DNA from: Candidatus Vecturithrix granuli
GTDB taxonomy: Bacteria > Moduliflexota > Moduliflexia > Moduliflexales > Moduliflexaceae
Length of the DNA stretch: 64,000 bases
Direction: 5' to 3'
Assembly (NCBI GenBank): GCA_000739535.1
Contig: DF820467.1
Span: forward strand, 265,895 to 329,894
This document shows, piece after piece, positions 41,906-50,392 of the stretch; the stretch's first letter is position 1; each line of letters opens with the position of its first letter. A model generated the notes under the pieces. It was not told the DNA's origin. It was given only the letters and a program-made list of their open reading frames with translations, and did not search any database. The position numbers and the translations under genes are program-made.

Positions 41906-42793
41906 TTATCCTTTCAGTCCGCTCGTGCTAATGCCTTCCACAATATATTTTTGAAAGAGCACAAAGATAACAAAGACCGGGACAAGCGAGAGACTTGACA
42001 TGGCAAAAATCGCGCCCCAGTCAGTGGCCGACGAAGGATCAGCGTAGGTGCGCAGGGCCATGGAAATGGTGTATAATTTCGGATCATTCAAATAAATCAG
42101 GGGTGTCATAAAATCTTCCCAGGTCCAGTAAAAGGCAAAAATTGCGGCTGTAATCAGCGCCGGTTGAATGAGCGGCAGGATGATTTTAAAAAAAATTCCG
42201 GACATGCTGCATCCATCAATTTCGGCCGCTTCATCTAATTCCTTTGGAATCCCTCGAATAAATTGCACCATTAGAAAAATGAAAAAGGGATGCCCGAAAA
42301 ATTTCGGGATGAGCAACGGTCTAAAGCTATTCAACCAGCCCAGTTTGCTGAACATGATATACTGAGGAATCAGTAAGACCTGGGGCGGCAGCATGATTGT
42401 CAGCAGCATGACCGTAAACCAAAATTTTCGTCCTAAAAAATCTATTCTGGCAAAGGAGTATGCGATAAATGCCGATGAAGCCACCGACGCAATCGTGGTC
42501 ACGCCGGCATAGACAAAGGAATTCTTAAAAAAGGTCGCAAAGGTGATGCCGCCAAACCCTTGCCAGCCATTGACATAATTCTTGAACGTCAGCGTTTTCG
42601 GGATGAGTGAAGCGGCCTGAGTCCAGATTTCATCCGCACTCTTTAACGAACTGGCAAAAAGCCAGAGGATGGGGTAAATCATGATAAAACCGAGCACGCC
42701 GACCGCGAGATGATACAGGGCTGTACGCATCCGCTTTCTTCGCGCTTGTGATGATTTATATTCCAACGAATGAGTTGCGGCGGGATAGTCCAT
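41906..42793 (-). CDS. Sugar ABC transporter permease, MalG type (second importer)
   Basis: 295 residues, six membrane helices. The EAA loop reads ELDEAAEIDGCSMSGIFFK followed by IILPLIQPA. Inner-membrane subunit of a CUT1 carbohydrate importer with the MalF-type permease, whose stop lies six bases upstream. GGAGGGGAG precedes ATG 42793. No ATPase is encoded in the cluster. Confidence 0.88.
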   Translation of the reverse strand: MDYPAATHSLEYKSSQARRKRMRTALYHLAVGVLGFIMIYPILWLFASSLKSADEIWTQAASLIPKTLTFKNYVNGWQGFGGITFATFFKNSFVYAGVTTIASVASSAFIAYSFARIDFLGRKFWFTVMLLTIMLPPQVLLIPQYIMFSKLGWLNSFRPLLIPKFFGHPFFIFLMVQFIRGIPKELDEAAEIDGCSMSGIFFKIILPLIQPALITAAIFAFYWTWEDFMTPLIYLNDPKLYTISMALRTYADPSSATDWGAIFAMSSLSLVPVFVIFVLFQKYIVEGISTSGLKG

Positions 42794-42799
42794 GGAAAT

Positions 42800-43759
42800 C
42801 TACTCCCCTCCTTTTGATTCGTAAAATACCCAGTATTGCGACGATTTAAAGATGAGAGCCGTAAAAAAGGCAATAATCAATAACAACATCCACGCCATAG
42901 CTGAGCCGTATCCCATCTGAAACGTCTCAAAAGCGCGGCGATACAGATAGAGCGAATATAACAATGTGGTATCCAACGGCGCGCCAGTGCCGCTTGTGAT
43001 AATAAAAGCCTGTGTGAAGACCATAAACCCAGCAATAATCTGCATCACAAGATTGAATAAGATGACCGGGGTGAGCATCGGAATCGTAATATGGGCAAAT
43101 TGGGACCATCGTGCGGCGCCATCAATCGAAGCGGATTCATATAATTCGGTCGGAATTTGTTTCAATCCGGCCAGAAAAATCAGCATTGGAGAGCCAAATT
43201 GCCAGGCTGCCAGCAGAATCAAAGTCCAGATCGCTGTTCTGGGATCTCCTAACCATGCGAGGCCGGGAATGCCAAAGAGGGCGAGCAAAAAATTGATCAA
43301 GCCGTTCGGGCCAAAGATTTCACGCCACATGACAGCGACTGCGACGCTGCCTCCGACAATGGAAGGCGCGTAATACATCGCTCGATAGACGGGCACCAGC
43401 CTCCGTCCGGTATTTAACAGCATCGCAACGATCAGGGCAAACACGAGGCGTAAGGGAATCGCGGTGAAGACATAATAGAAGGTGGCCCGCATTGACCGCC
43501 AGAATCGCCGGTCATGGAATAACATTTTATCAAAATTCTCGAACCCGATCCAGTTCGGCAGCGTTAAAATGTCATATTGGGTAAAGGCTAAAAATAATGA
43601 GGCCAGAATCGGCAGCAGCGTAAAGACAAAAAACCCTATTAACCAGGGGGATAAAAATAGATAACCCGCACCATTGTGTCTGCGTCTGAATCGCTTTGGT
43701 TTCTTAGAGAGCCTCGAGGAAGTTGCTTGCACAGGCGTTTCAGATACCATTGTTCGCAT
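42800..43759 (-). CDS. Sugar ABC transporter permease, MalF type (second importer)
   Basis: 319 residues with six membrane helices and the EAA loop ELYESASIDGAARWSQFAH followed by ITIPMLTP. A basic N-terminal extension (SKKPKRFRRRHNG) precedes helix 1. AAGGGGG supports ATG 43759. Lies 69 bp behind the binding-protein gene and partners the MalG-type permease. Confidence 0.88.
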   Translation of the reverse strand: MRTMVSETPVQATSSRLSKKPKRFRRRHNGAGYLFLSPWLIGFFVFTLLPILASLFLAFTQYDILTLPNWIGFENFDKMLFHDRRFWRSMRATFYYVFTAIPLRLVFALIVAMLLNTGRRLVPVYRAMYYAPSIVGGSVAVAVMWREIFGPNGLINFLLALFGIPGLAWLGDPRTAIWTLILLAAWQFGSPMLIFLAGLKQIPTELYESASIDGAARWSQFAHITIPMLTPVILFNLVMQIIAGFMVFTQAFIITSGTGAPLDTTLLYSLYLYRRAFETFQMGYGSAMAWMLLLIIAFFTALIFKSSQYWVFYESKGGE

Positions 43760-43828
43760 CGTGTACCCCCTTCATTCGACAAGAAGCCATTATAAAACAT
43801 GGCTTCTTGCCGGGCATACGATTATGAG

Positions 43829-45130
43829 TTATTTGGCCAGAATCTCATTTGCCATTTCTCTAAGAACTTTGACTCCTTCTTCGGGCGATATCTGCTCAAA
43901 ACATACCGGATCAACAAATTCCGGCCACCAGACGTTATGAACAATGTCACTGTGTCCGACCGGATCAGGCGGCGGAACCGGACTGCTGTCTTTTTCAGCC
44001 CTGGCGACATACTCAAACATCTCAAGCTGCGCTTTGCCTAACAGCGGTTTTAAGGCTTCCTGAACCACTGAAGAGATTGGCACGCCGCGTTCGGCAAAGA
44101 GAACTTTGTTGGCTTCGACCGAATTCGTAAAGTAATCTATGAACATTGCTGATTCTTTGGGATGTTTTGTTTGTGATGTGATTGAGAGAAATTGGGAGGG
44201 TTTGATGTAGTTTTGAGATTGTCCACCCTCCGGACGAGGCTGATTGATCAATCGAAAATTCCGATCTTCTCCGGCCGCAGTCTGTACCGCAACAATCTGG
44301 TTACTCCAGAAGCTTGACATCGCGGATTTTCCTGTCACGATCGGCAGAGATTCAACCCCCTGATTTTCATAATTGCCAGCGACTTCTTCGGCGCGGGTCG
44401 GGAGCACTCCGGATTTTTGCAAACGGATGAGCATGTTATAATAGTCAATTAAGGGCTGGTCATCCGTATATCCCAAAGACTTGCCATCCTCCGCATACGC
44501 CCATTGTCCGTAACCGAGATAGAGCGATTTCCAGAACTGTTCGTTCGTTAATCCGGGGTCCATGCCCCAAATCCCTAATTTCTCATGCAGTTCGGTCGCA
44601 ATTTTTTCAAATTCCGGCCAGGTCCAATTCTCCCGCGGCAATTCCATGCCTGCTTTTTTGAACGCATCCAGATCCAGAGCAAAAGCATGGGAGTTATTGC
44701 CCAGATTGACAGCATATAGTTTTCCGCCGATCCGTCCGCCTTCCAATGCCGCTTCGGTAACGTTGCTGAAATCCAGCACGCCGGATTCGACGAATTCATC
44801 TAAGGGATAGAGCAAATCCCGCGACACCCATTCATCCAGTCTGGCGTAATCTTGCTGGATAATATCCGGCAAATTCCCGCCGGCCGCCTGAGTGGCTAAC
44901 TTGGTCCAGTGGTCGTTCCAGCCGGACGGTTCATACGTAATCTTGATATTCGAATGTTCCTGCATGAACATCTCAATCACTTTGATTGTCCGTTCGTGCC
45001 GGCTCTGCGATCCCCACCAGGCAATCCGCAGTTCAATCTGATCTTCTGCTGATACTGGGGTAATTTCCAACAGAATCGGCAGAGTAAAGATCATAAGCAT
45101 CACCAAAAAACTCCACAACTTTTTCATCAT
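43829..45130 (-). CDS. Sugar ABC transporter substrate-binding protein (second importer)
   Basis: 433 residues. The signal peptide (MKKLWSFLVMLMIFTLPILL, cleavage near VSA-ED) directs it to the periplasm. ELRIAWWGSQSRHERTIKV, SNIKITYEPSGWNDHWTKL and NLPDIIQQDYARLDEW are typical of family 1 oligosaccharide-binding proteins. First gene of the minus-strand glycoside cluster, with promoter TTCACC-17-TATAAT at 45163-45191 and Shine-Dalgarno GGAGG. A LacI regulator is encoded divergently 284 bp away. Ligand unknown; the GH4 gene in the operon suggests an alpha-glycoside or related oligosaccharide. Confidence 0.88.
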   Translation of the reverse strand: MMKKLWSFLVMLMIFTLPILLEITPVSAEDQIELRIAWWGSQSRHERTIKVIEMFMQEHSNIKITYEPSGWNDHWTKLATQAAGGNLPDIIQQDYARLDEWVSRDLLYPLDEFVESGVLDFSNVTEAALEGGRIGGKLYAVNLGNNSHAFALDLDAFKKAGMELPRENWTWPEFEKIATELHEKLGIWGMDPGLTNEQFWKSLYLGYGQWAYAEDGKSLGYTDDQPLIDYYNMLIRLQKSGVLPTRAEEVAGNYENQGVESLPIVTGKSAMSSFWSNQIVAVQTAAGEDRNFRLINQPRPEGGQSQNYIKPSQFLSITSQTKHPKESAMFIDYFTNSVEANKVLFAERGVPISSVVQEALKPLLGKAQLEMFEYVARAEKDSSPVPPPDPVGHSDIVHNVWWPEFVDPVCFEQISPEEGVKVLREMANEILAK

Positions 45131-45162
45131 AACATCCCTCCCGGTGAAAAGTAACACATAAC

Positions 45163-45191
45163 ATTATACGACATTGGAACATTGAGGTGAA
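45163..45191 (-). promoter_or_regulatory. Sigma-70 promoter of the glycoside cluster
   Basis: On the reverse strand, TTCACC (45191-45186) and a perfect TATAAT (45168-45163) are 17 bp apart, about 30 bp before ATG 45130. The adjacent AT-rich divergent region (45195-45300) would be the place for LacI operators; I do not see a convincing symmetrical site. Confidence 0.5.
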
Positions 45192-45356
45192 TATCATGTT
45201 ATTGTCAAGCAATTTTTCGTAAAGTTTTACATGTTTTCAGAAAAAAATCGTTTTTTATCGTAAAAGCCGTGAAATTTTTCTTGCTATTTTTATTCCATTG
45301 CAATATTTGACTCTTAAGAATTGTCTATGCAACTATGCCCTGAGTTGTAGTAAATA

Positions 45357-45389
45357 AAAACCGGGGTTTTTGAAAAAACCCGGTTTTTA
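45357..45389. repeat. AAAACCGGGGTTTTT hairpin upstream of the LacI gene
   Basis: AAAAACCGGGGTTTTTG pairs with AAAAAACCCGGTTTTT, about 25 bp before the LacI start codon and in its likely leader. Same family as 29982-30015. The start codon has no clear Shine-Dalgarno. Confidence 0.7.
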
Positions 45390-45413
45390 AAAAATTAAAA
45401 CAGATCATTTTAT

Positions 45414-46442
45414 ATGTCCAAAGAGAAGTCAAAACCCACATTAGAAGAGATAGCGGCTTTGTCCGAAGTGTCTGTAGCGACCGTTTCCCGCGTGATCAAT
45501 AGCTCCAGCCCGGTCAGCAAAGATCTGGAACTGCGGGTCAAACATGCCATGCAAGAACTCGGATTTGAACCAAAACAGTCAAAAGTTCGGACAAGACCTT
45601 ATGTCATCGCCTTTATCATTCCTGATCTGATGAATCCTGCATTAACAGCAGTAACCATGGCGGCCCAGGAAGAAGCGGAAAAACTCGATTTGTGTTTAGT
45701 TGTTTTTACTGTCACTGAAAAACCCGGACGCCAAAGACAAAACCTCCAATTGTTGAAACATTTTTCTTTTGATGGGGTAATTATGCTGCATGGTCAAATT
45801 GAGCCGGATGATCTACTGGAAGAATTCCATCTGCACGATGTTCCGATTGTCGTACTGGGGAAAATGGTCAATTCCCCGCACGTGCATTGCATTAATACCG
45901 ATCGCGCCAATGGCATGTATCAGGCCGCTAAATATCTGATCAGCCTCAACCATACAGAGATTGGCTATTTATCCGGCCCGCCGGAATGGGAACTCTCGCA
46001 AGTCAGATTACAAGGGATTCAGCGCGCGCTCAGCGAAGAGGGACTGACACTCAACCCGAAATTTCATCGCTGGTGTTTTCCCACCATTGAGTGGGGCTTT
46101 CAGGTCACAAGCAGCATCCTGCGCCTGCCTGCCTACCCTACAGCCATTATTGCATTTAATGATCTGCTCGCAATCGGAACCTTACACGCCATTCGCACGT
46201 TTGGCCTGACTGTTCCGGACGATATTTCCGTGGTGGGATTTGACGACATCTACCTGACGCCCCATACGAATCCTCCTTTAACCACCATCTCCCAGCCTCA
46301 ACACCGGGTCGGACAACTAGCAATCGAAAAAATTTATAACAGTTTAAATGGCTATGAAACCGATATGGGTGGATTCACGCTCCTGGAATGTCCGCTAGTC
46401 GTGCGTGAATCCACCGCGCCGCGTAAGACGAAAATTTCCTGA
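45414..46442 (+). CDS. LacI-family transcriptional regulator
   Basis: 342 residues. The N-terminal helix-turn-helix TLEEIAALSEVSVATVSRVI followed by NSSSPVSKDLELRVKHAM is canonical LacI. The effector domain reads like periplasmic sugar-binding folds, with PTAIIAFNDLLAIGTLHAI and DDISVVGFDDIYLTPHTNPP. It is divergent from the ABC/GH4/oxidoreductase operon and probably represses it until an inducing sugar binds. Cytoplasmic. No clear Shine-Dalgarno precedes ATG 45414; a hairpin sits in the leader. Confidence 0.88.
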   Translation: MSKEKSKPTLEEIAALSEVSVATVSRVINSSSPVSKDLELRVKHAMQELGFEPKQSKVRTRPYVIAFIIPDLMNPALTAVTMAAQEEAEKLDLCLVVFTVTEKPGRQRQNLQLLKHFSFDGVIMLHGQIEPDDLLEEFHLHDVPIVVLGKMVNSPHVHCINTDRANGMYQAAKYLISLNHTEIGYLSGPPEWELSQVRLQGIQRALSEEGLTLNPKFHRWCFPTIEWGFQVTSSILRLPAYPTAIIAFNDLLAIGTLHAIRTFGLTVPDDISVVGFDDIYLTPHTNPPLTTISQPQHRVGQLAIEKIYNSLNGYETDMGGFTLLECPLVVRESTAPRKTKIS

Positions 46443-46481
46443 AACCGAATAGAGGGTTCTGACGCCTTCCTGATCATGCAC

Positions 46482-46640
46482 TTACGGCTGAACGAATGCG
46501 CTTAAATCCTCTACAGGCGCATGATAACCTGCTTGAATCATCTGCGTCAACCATGTATTCCCCTCTTCCAGAGAACACAGGCGGCGTTCGACCGCTAACA
46601 CTAAACAGCCAGTTGACCCTGATAGCCGATTTTTGATCGT
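46482..46640 (-). pseudogene. C-terminal relic of a DUF3368 PIN toxin
   Basis: On the reverse strand an open frame without a usable start reads KNRLSGSTGCLVLAVERRLC then LTQMIQAGYHAPVEDLSAFV and a stop at 46482. It aligns by eye with the tail of the intact DUF3368 protein here (TTGVLGVMNMAILAG ... VGFRISEHLYQDLL). The catalytic N-terminal portion is missing. It appears to be the remnant of a toxin gene. Confidence 0.4.
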
Positions 46641-46689
46641 ATTGACATTCTGTTGACGATCTGTTGACGGAAGGAGTATATTATAATTC

Positions 46690-46815
46690 TATAATGGACT
46701 GTTATGATTGGCTGATCGTCGTAACCATAGATTGAAAGAATATATCCTGCGGACGTTTCCTGTCAAGTAAATCTTGCAGGATGGTTGCTATGTTCACCTT
46801 CGGGTGTCTAACATG
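46690..46815 (+). ncRNA. Candidate structured RNA downstream of TATAAT motifs
   Basis: Two TATAAT hexamers (46682-46687, 46690-46695) follow a cluster of TTGACA/TTGACG motifs. Downstream, ATCCTGC (46744-46750) pairs with GCAGGAT (46776-46782). ATGTT-CACC-TTCG-GGTG-tct-AACAT (46790-46814) forms a UUCG-tetraloop hairpin. No reading frame covers it. I do not recognise a known RNA family; the remainder of 46816-46941 shows nothing. Confidence 0.2.
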
Positions 46816-46941
46816 CTCGAAGAAGAGGTGCTGAGAACGCCATGAATGTCGTGTAAACAAACATCCAGAAATCCCTTTTTATGCCACATTCACGAAATTT
46901 TTTTATAAGAACTTTCATGAGCTTGCGCTTGTCTATCGTCA

Positions 46942-47019
46942 TGAAACTACAGGAAGGGTGATAAGCAAGAATGGTTCTGAACTCGAGTTCCTGCTTATTC
47001 CTAATCCCTGTAGTTTCAC
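46942..47019. repeat. GAAACTACAGG palindrome with downstream Shine-Dalgarno
   Basis: TGAAACTACAGGAAGGGTGA and inverse CCCTGTAGTTTCA enclose AAGCAAGAATGG...CCTGCTTATTC. It ends in CAGGAGGAG, the ribosome-binding site of the gene at 47034. Relatives lie at 7446-7518 and 52263-52343. Confidence 0.75.
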
Positions 47020-47033
47020 AGGAGGAGTCCACT

Positions 47034-47870
47034 ATGAGTATCACAGTTTTTTATCATCGTATATGTCAGTGGTCAGTGATCGGGGTGCTGCTGCTGATCA
47101 TGGTCAGTGTGTTGGTTCCGGTCGTGACGAGAGCCCAACAAACAACGCCGGCATCTGAGGGAGTCATCGTCAACAAAATCGAAGACCTGGTCGGCATCTG
47201 GGAATCACAACACGGGGACAGCGGCGCGAAAGCCTATAGGCAGTATGAAGCCAATGGAACGATCCGGGAGGCTTACTCGCTCGACAACCTGCAAACTTCG
47301 CCACTTCATATAGGACATGTCTGGTTTGAGAACAATGTGTACTGTCAGAAAAACGACCATCCGCTTGCCCCTGATTCTCCGGGAAAATATGAGGTGCGGA
47401 TCCACAAAGCCAAAGGCATGCCTGACCGTCTGTCTTTCCGCGTGATTGATGATGCGGACAAATTTCGTGTTAAAGACTTTACAGCCGGAATGACGCGTGT
47501 GGAGCCAGCGCTTCAGACAACAGGTGAAATTGTCACTCGGATCGAAGTTCTGGTCGGTCTTTGGAAAACGCATTTTCGGGGAATAGAAGCTTATATGCAA
47601 TACGCGCCGGATGGGACTTACTGGTTGGCTTACAATCGTGAGAACCTGCAAAGTTTCCCGTTGGTCGCCGGAAGAGTTTGGTTTGAAGGGAGCGTTTATT
47701 ATCAACAAGATCAGGGGGGTGGATATCCGTCTCCATATACTGGAAAATATGAAGTTCTGATCCAAAAAGAAGGAGACGTACCGGTCCATCTGGTGTTCCG
47801 CGTGATTGACGATCCAGAAAAAACCCGCGTCAAAGACCTGACGGCCGGCATGACACGCGTCGAACCATGA
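47034..47870 (+). CDS. Exported protein with two tandem copies of an unknown domain
   Basis: 278 residues. An N-terminal hydrophobic segment (WSVIGVLLLIMVSVLVPVV) with likely cleavage after TRA implies export. The mature part is a duplication: KIEDLVGIWESQHGD ... AYRQYEANGTIREAYSLDNL ... GKYEVRIHKAKG ... LSFRVIDDADKFRVKDFTAG is repeated about 125 residues later as RIEVLVGLWKTHFRG ... AYMQYAPDGTYWLAYNRENL ... GKYEVLIQKEGD ... LVFRVIDDPEKTRVKDLTAG. The pattern (VGxW, G-x-Y near the strand ends) resembles lipocalin-like beta barrels, but no named family is recognised. GGAGGAG precedes ATG 47034. Confidence 0.65.
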   Translation: MSITVFYHRICQWSVIGVLLLIMVSVLVPVVTRAQQTTPASEGVIVNKIEDLVGIWESQHGDSGAKAYRQYEANGTIREAYSLDNLQTSPLHIGHVWFENNVYCQKNDHPLAPDSPGKYEVRIHKAKGMPDRLSFRVIDDADKFRVKDFTAGMTRVEPALQTTGEIVTRIEVLVGLWKTHFRGIEAYMQYAPDGTYWLAYNRENLQSFPLVAGRVWFEGSVYYQQDQGGGYPSPYTGKYEVLIQKEGDVPVHLVFRVIDDPEKTRVKDLTAGMTRVEP

Positions 47871-48009
47871 GGAGAATGGAGAACTGGCGTGTTGGAGGGA
47901 TGGACATCTTTCGGTATCTCTCTACTCCCAGAAACTTGTATCACGATAATGCCAGTATTTCAGAGGAACGGAACGTGAAAAATTTGTACTTGTAAATAAT
48001 TCCTTGCTG

Positions 48010-48060
48010 GAGTGCGAAAGTTCTACTTTCGCGTGTGCCACGCACGAAAGTAGAACAGCA
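48010..48060. repeat. GAAAGTTCTACTTTCG palindrome
   Basis: GTGCGAAAGTTCTACTTTCG and CGAAAGTAGAAC form a hairpin, related to 26407-26510. Located in a 592-bp gene-free spacer (47871-48462), which also carries a terminator (48136) and a long inverted repeat (48208). Confidence 0.7.
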
Positions 48061-48135
48061 GCACAGAAATATTTACAGCAACAAAAATTCTTTGTTATCG
48101 CATATTATCACGTACCGAATTGCGAATGGAAGGCA

Positions 48136-48173
48136 AGAAGGCTCCATCTCTCAGGTGGAGCCTTCTTTTTTTT
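48136..48173 (+). terminator. Rho-independent terminator without an obvious gene in front
   Basis: AGAAGGCTCCA and TGGAGCCTTCT form an 11-bp stem followed by nine T. It lies 266 bp past the exported duplicated-domain gene. Either that transcript has a long 3' end, or an unannotated short RNA ends here. Confidence 0.75.
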
Positions 48174-48207
48174 CACATTGCCTAGTCAGGATTCTTTCTT
48201 GATAATT

Positions 48208-48352
48208 ATTTAGCCACGAAGTGACGCGAAGGAACCCAGAGGCCACGTGTTGTAGAGATGATATTGTCTATGCTTTGATTTTGCTCAACAGTTTGGGAAC
48301 TCCTCTTTCAAAACACTTCGTGATTCTTTGTGTTTCTTCGTGGCTAAATAAT
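48208..48352. repeat. 145-bp inverted repeat with TATTTAGCCACGAAG ends
   Basis: TTATTTAGCCACGAAGTGAC at the left and CTTCGTGGCTAAATAA at the right are inverted, with further inner pairing around GTGACGCGAAGGA/TTTGTGTTTCTTCG. The interior shows no protein-like frame. A palindromic, probably mobilisable element. Confidence 0.6.
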
Positions 48353-48462
48353 TACCTTTATTTGTTATATTGCTTCGGATTCACATTTGTTTCAGTTTCT
48401 GCTTGACTTCTCAGACGGTATGAGAATACCAGAACATATAAAAACAGCGATGGAGATCAAAA

Positions 48463-49320
48463 ATGCTTGATGGACATATTCATATTTTAGATGGTTGCCA
48501 GGATCGCGAGAAGTTTTTGGACAAACTGTACCAGGCTGAAATGCAAGGGGGACTCCTGATTTCGCGTCCTCCTGCCTCATTTGCGACGATTGCTCCTGCT
48601 GCTCCGGCGGCTGAGCGGTTAGAAAATCTTTTGTACTGGTGTGAGGCCGGGCCGGATCTTTATCCGTTTTATTGGATCGACCCGCTCGAAGAAGATGCCC
48701 TCACTCAGGTTGAGATGGCGTCTCAGTCGGGCGTCATGGGGTTCAAAGTCATCTGCGACCGCTATTATGCGGGCGATACACGGGTTCTGCCCATCTTTCA
48801 GGCCATTGCCGCGCTCGATCGGCCGATTCTGTTTCATTCCGGCATTCTGTGGGATGGAAAGCCGTCCTCACAGTATAACCGTCCACTCGCCTTCGAAAGT
48901 TTACTCCAGGTGCAAGGACTGTGCTTTGCGCTTGCTCATGTTGCCTGGCCCTGGTGTGACGAACTTATCGCGATGTATGGCAAGTTTTTAAACGCCCAGG
49001 TCGGCAATCCGGAGTTAATGGTTGAAATGTTTATTGATTTGACTCCCGGAACTCCGCCGATTTACCGCCGCCAGGCCTTAGTCAATCTTTTTAGTGTGGG
49101 GTACGACGTGCAGCACAACGCCATCTTTGGCAGTGATTGCAACGCCAATGAGTATAACACAGCCTGGACGCAACAATGGATTGAACACGACCACGCAATT
49201 TTTAAAGAGCTTGACCTTTCTGAGGATGTCATCGCCAATATCTATACTGAAAATCTGAAACGCTTTGTCGGCATCTCGACCAGGAAGATTGAACGAGAAT
49301 TGCCTAAACCAGGGGAATAG
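48463..49320 (+). CDS. Amidohydrolase-2 type metal-dependent hydrolase
   Basis: 285 residues. The start MLDGHIHILDG carries the H-x-H metal motif. LDRPILFHSG supplies another likely His, ALAHVAWPWCDE a third, and NAIFGSDCNANEY the C-terminal Asp of the TIM-barrel amidohydrolase fold. DVIANIYTENLKRFVG is the usual tail. The predicted role is hydrolysis or decarboxylation of a small ring or ester substrate; the reaction is unknown. A GGAG precedes ATG 48463. Single gene, convergent with the CBM9-like gene. Confidence 0.75.
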   Translation: MLDGHIHILDGCQDREKFLDKLYQAEMQGGLLISRPPASFATIAPAAPAAERLENLLYWCEAGPDLYPFYWIDPLEEDALTQVEMASQSGVMGFKVICDRYYAGDTRVLPIFQAIAALDRPILFHSGILWDGKPSSQYNRPLAFESLLQVQGLCFALAHVAWPWCDELIAMYGKFLNAQVGNPELMVEMFIDLTPGTPPIYRRQALVNLFSVGYDVQHNAIFGSDCNANEYNTAWTQQWIEHDHAIFKELDLSEDVIANIYTENLKRFVGISTRKIERELPKPGE

Positions 49321-49327
49321 ATGTCAA

Positions 49328-49372
49328 ACACTACAACGAATGAAAGAACGAAACGGATTTGTTCTTTATATC
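49328..49372. repeat. Half copy of the ACTACAACG repeat family
   Basis: CACTACAACGAATGAAAGAA with CGAAACGGATTTGTTC matches the left arm of the family at 39238, 54522 and 58926. No right arm follows. It lies between two convergent genes. Confidence 0.55.
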
Positions 49373-49373
49373 C

Positions 49374-50048
49374 TTATAAGCCGAATTCCAGGATTCCGAA
49401 GTATTTCGGCTGGTGGAAATTGAGGGCTTCCCCAATCGGCGACCAACTGACCCAGTGCGGATGAGAGCAATGATCCGCGCATTTGAAGAAATTCCCGCGC
49501 CAGGTTGTTCCCGCTGCTTGGTGCAAAGGTACCAGATACGCTTCCAGCAACGCAAAGGGAATATTGTATTCCAAATACCAGGTCATTGGAGTCGTGATTT
49601 CTTCTGTAATTGGCCCGGGGATAGAATGAAACATGGTCATATTCTGCGTCAGTTCTTTGGGAACCGACGTATATTTTTCAAAGCCGTCGGCAGTGCGCGT
49701 TGCATCTTCGATATAATAGAGCAGCATTGTGCCGATGCAATTGATTTCAAAGTTCAAATACCCCTTGTGTGGGTCAGGCTGCACGAAGAATTCGACGCAG
49801 CTATCCTGGCACACAAGTTCCTGATAGCCGGTATGCACCGCCCGCACATACTGATCATCAACGCGAAACAGCACGTAGAGATTGTTATCATCATACAAGA
49901 CTTTTGCCTGAGTCTGCGGATGGTGATTGCTGCTTTGCGGATGAAAGTGCTCAACCTGTAGCGTTTCGGCCTGCCGCCAGATCGGACTGTCCCACTCTCC
50001 TGCAAAAGATGGCTTTGCCTCGGTTTTATGAATGATATATTTCATCAT
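49374..50048 (-). CDS. Carbohydrate-binding family 9-like protein
   Basis: 224 residues. The blocks FAGEWDSPIWRQAETLQV, AKVLYDDNNLYVLFRVDDQY, QDSCVEFFVQPDP and YLNFEINCIGTMLLYY follow the CBM9-like beta-sandwich family, found both on xylanases and as stand-alone proteins. No signal peptide is visible, so it may be cytoplasmic, unlike extracellular CBM9 modules. Carbohydrate binding is inferred from the family only. Convergent with the amidohydrolase. Confidence 0.75.
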   Translation of the reverse strand: MMKYIIHKTEAKPSFAGEWDSPIWRQAETLQVEHFHPQSSNHHPQTQAKVLYDDNNLYVLFRVDDQYVRAVHTGYQELVCQDSCVEFFVQPDPHKGYLNFEINCIGTMLLYYIEDATRTADGFEKYTSVPKELTQNMTMFHSIPGPITEEITTPMTWYLEYNIPFALLEAYLVPLHQAAGTTWRGNFFKCADHCSHPHWVSWSPIGEALNFHQPKYFGILEFGL

Positions 50049-50219
50049 CGTCGGTTTTCCCAGGTTTGATTCAAATGTTTTCGAGAGTCTTCAATGAATA
50101 CCTGAACATTGTCTGTTGCCAGATGTCAAGCAAAATATTGAGGGTGATAATTGCAAAACTCAGCCCTGAGCATAAAAGTTCTTGACAAGCAGAATAACGC
50201 GGTATGTACTCCTATGAAA

Positions 50220-50366
50220 ATGTAGCGCGAAACTCCAGTTTCGCGGGCAGATGAATGGTGCGCGAAACTGGAATTTCGCGCTACATCTCATTTTCATTAC
50301 CGATGAACAACCTTGTTCGTCGATCTACCTGGCATCTGGCGAACAAGGCTGTTCGCCAGTACGATT
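50220..50366. repeat. CGCGAAACT palindrome followed by GAACAAGGCTGTTCG palindrome
   Basis: 50220-50286 carries the TGTAGCGCGAAACTCCAG arms. 50303-50366 pairs ATGAACAACCTTGTTCGTCG with GCGAACAAGGCTGTTCGCC. Both fill the leader of the response-regulator gene. The rest of the 50049-50392 spacer has a TTGACA near 50184 but no convincing promoter spacing. Confidence 0.8.
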
Positions 50367-50392
50367 GAGTATGCTTTCAGGAGGAACATGAC

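Noticed and set aside
50184-50215. TTGACA with TATGTA before the response regulator
   Set aside because: The spacing is 15 bp or requires a poor -10; not listed as a promoter.
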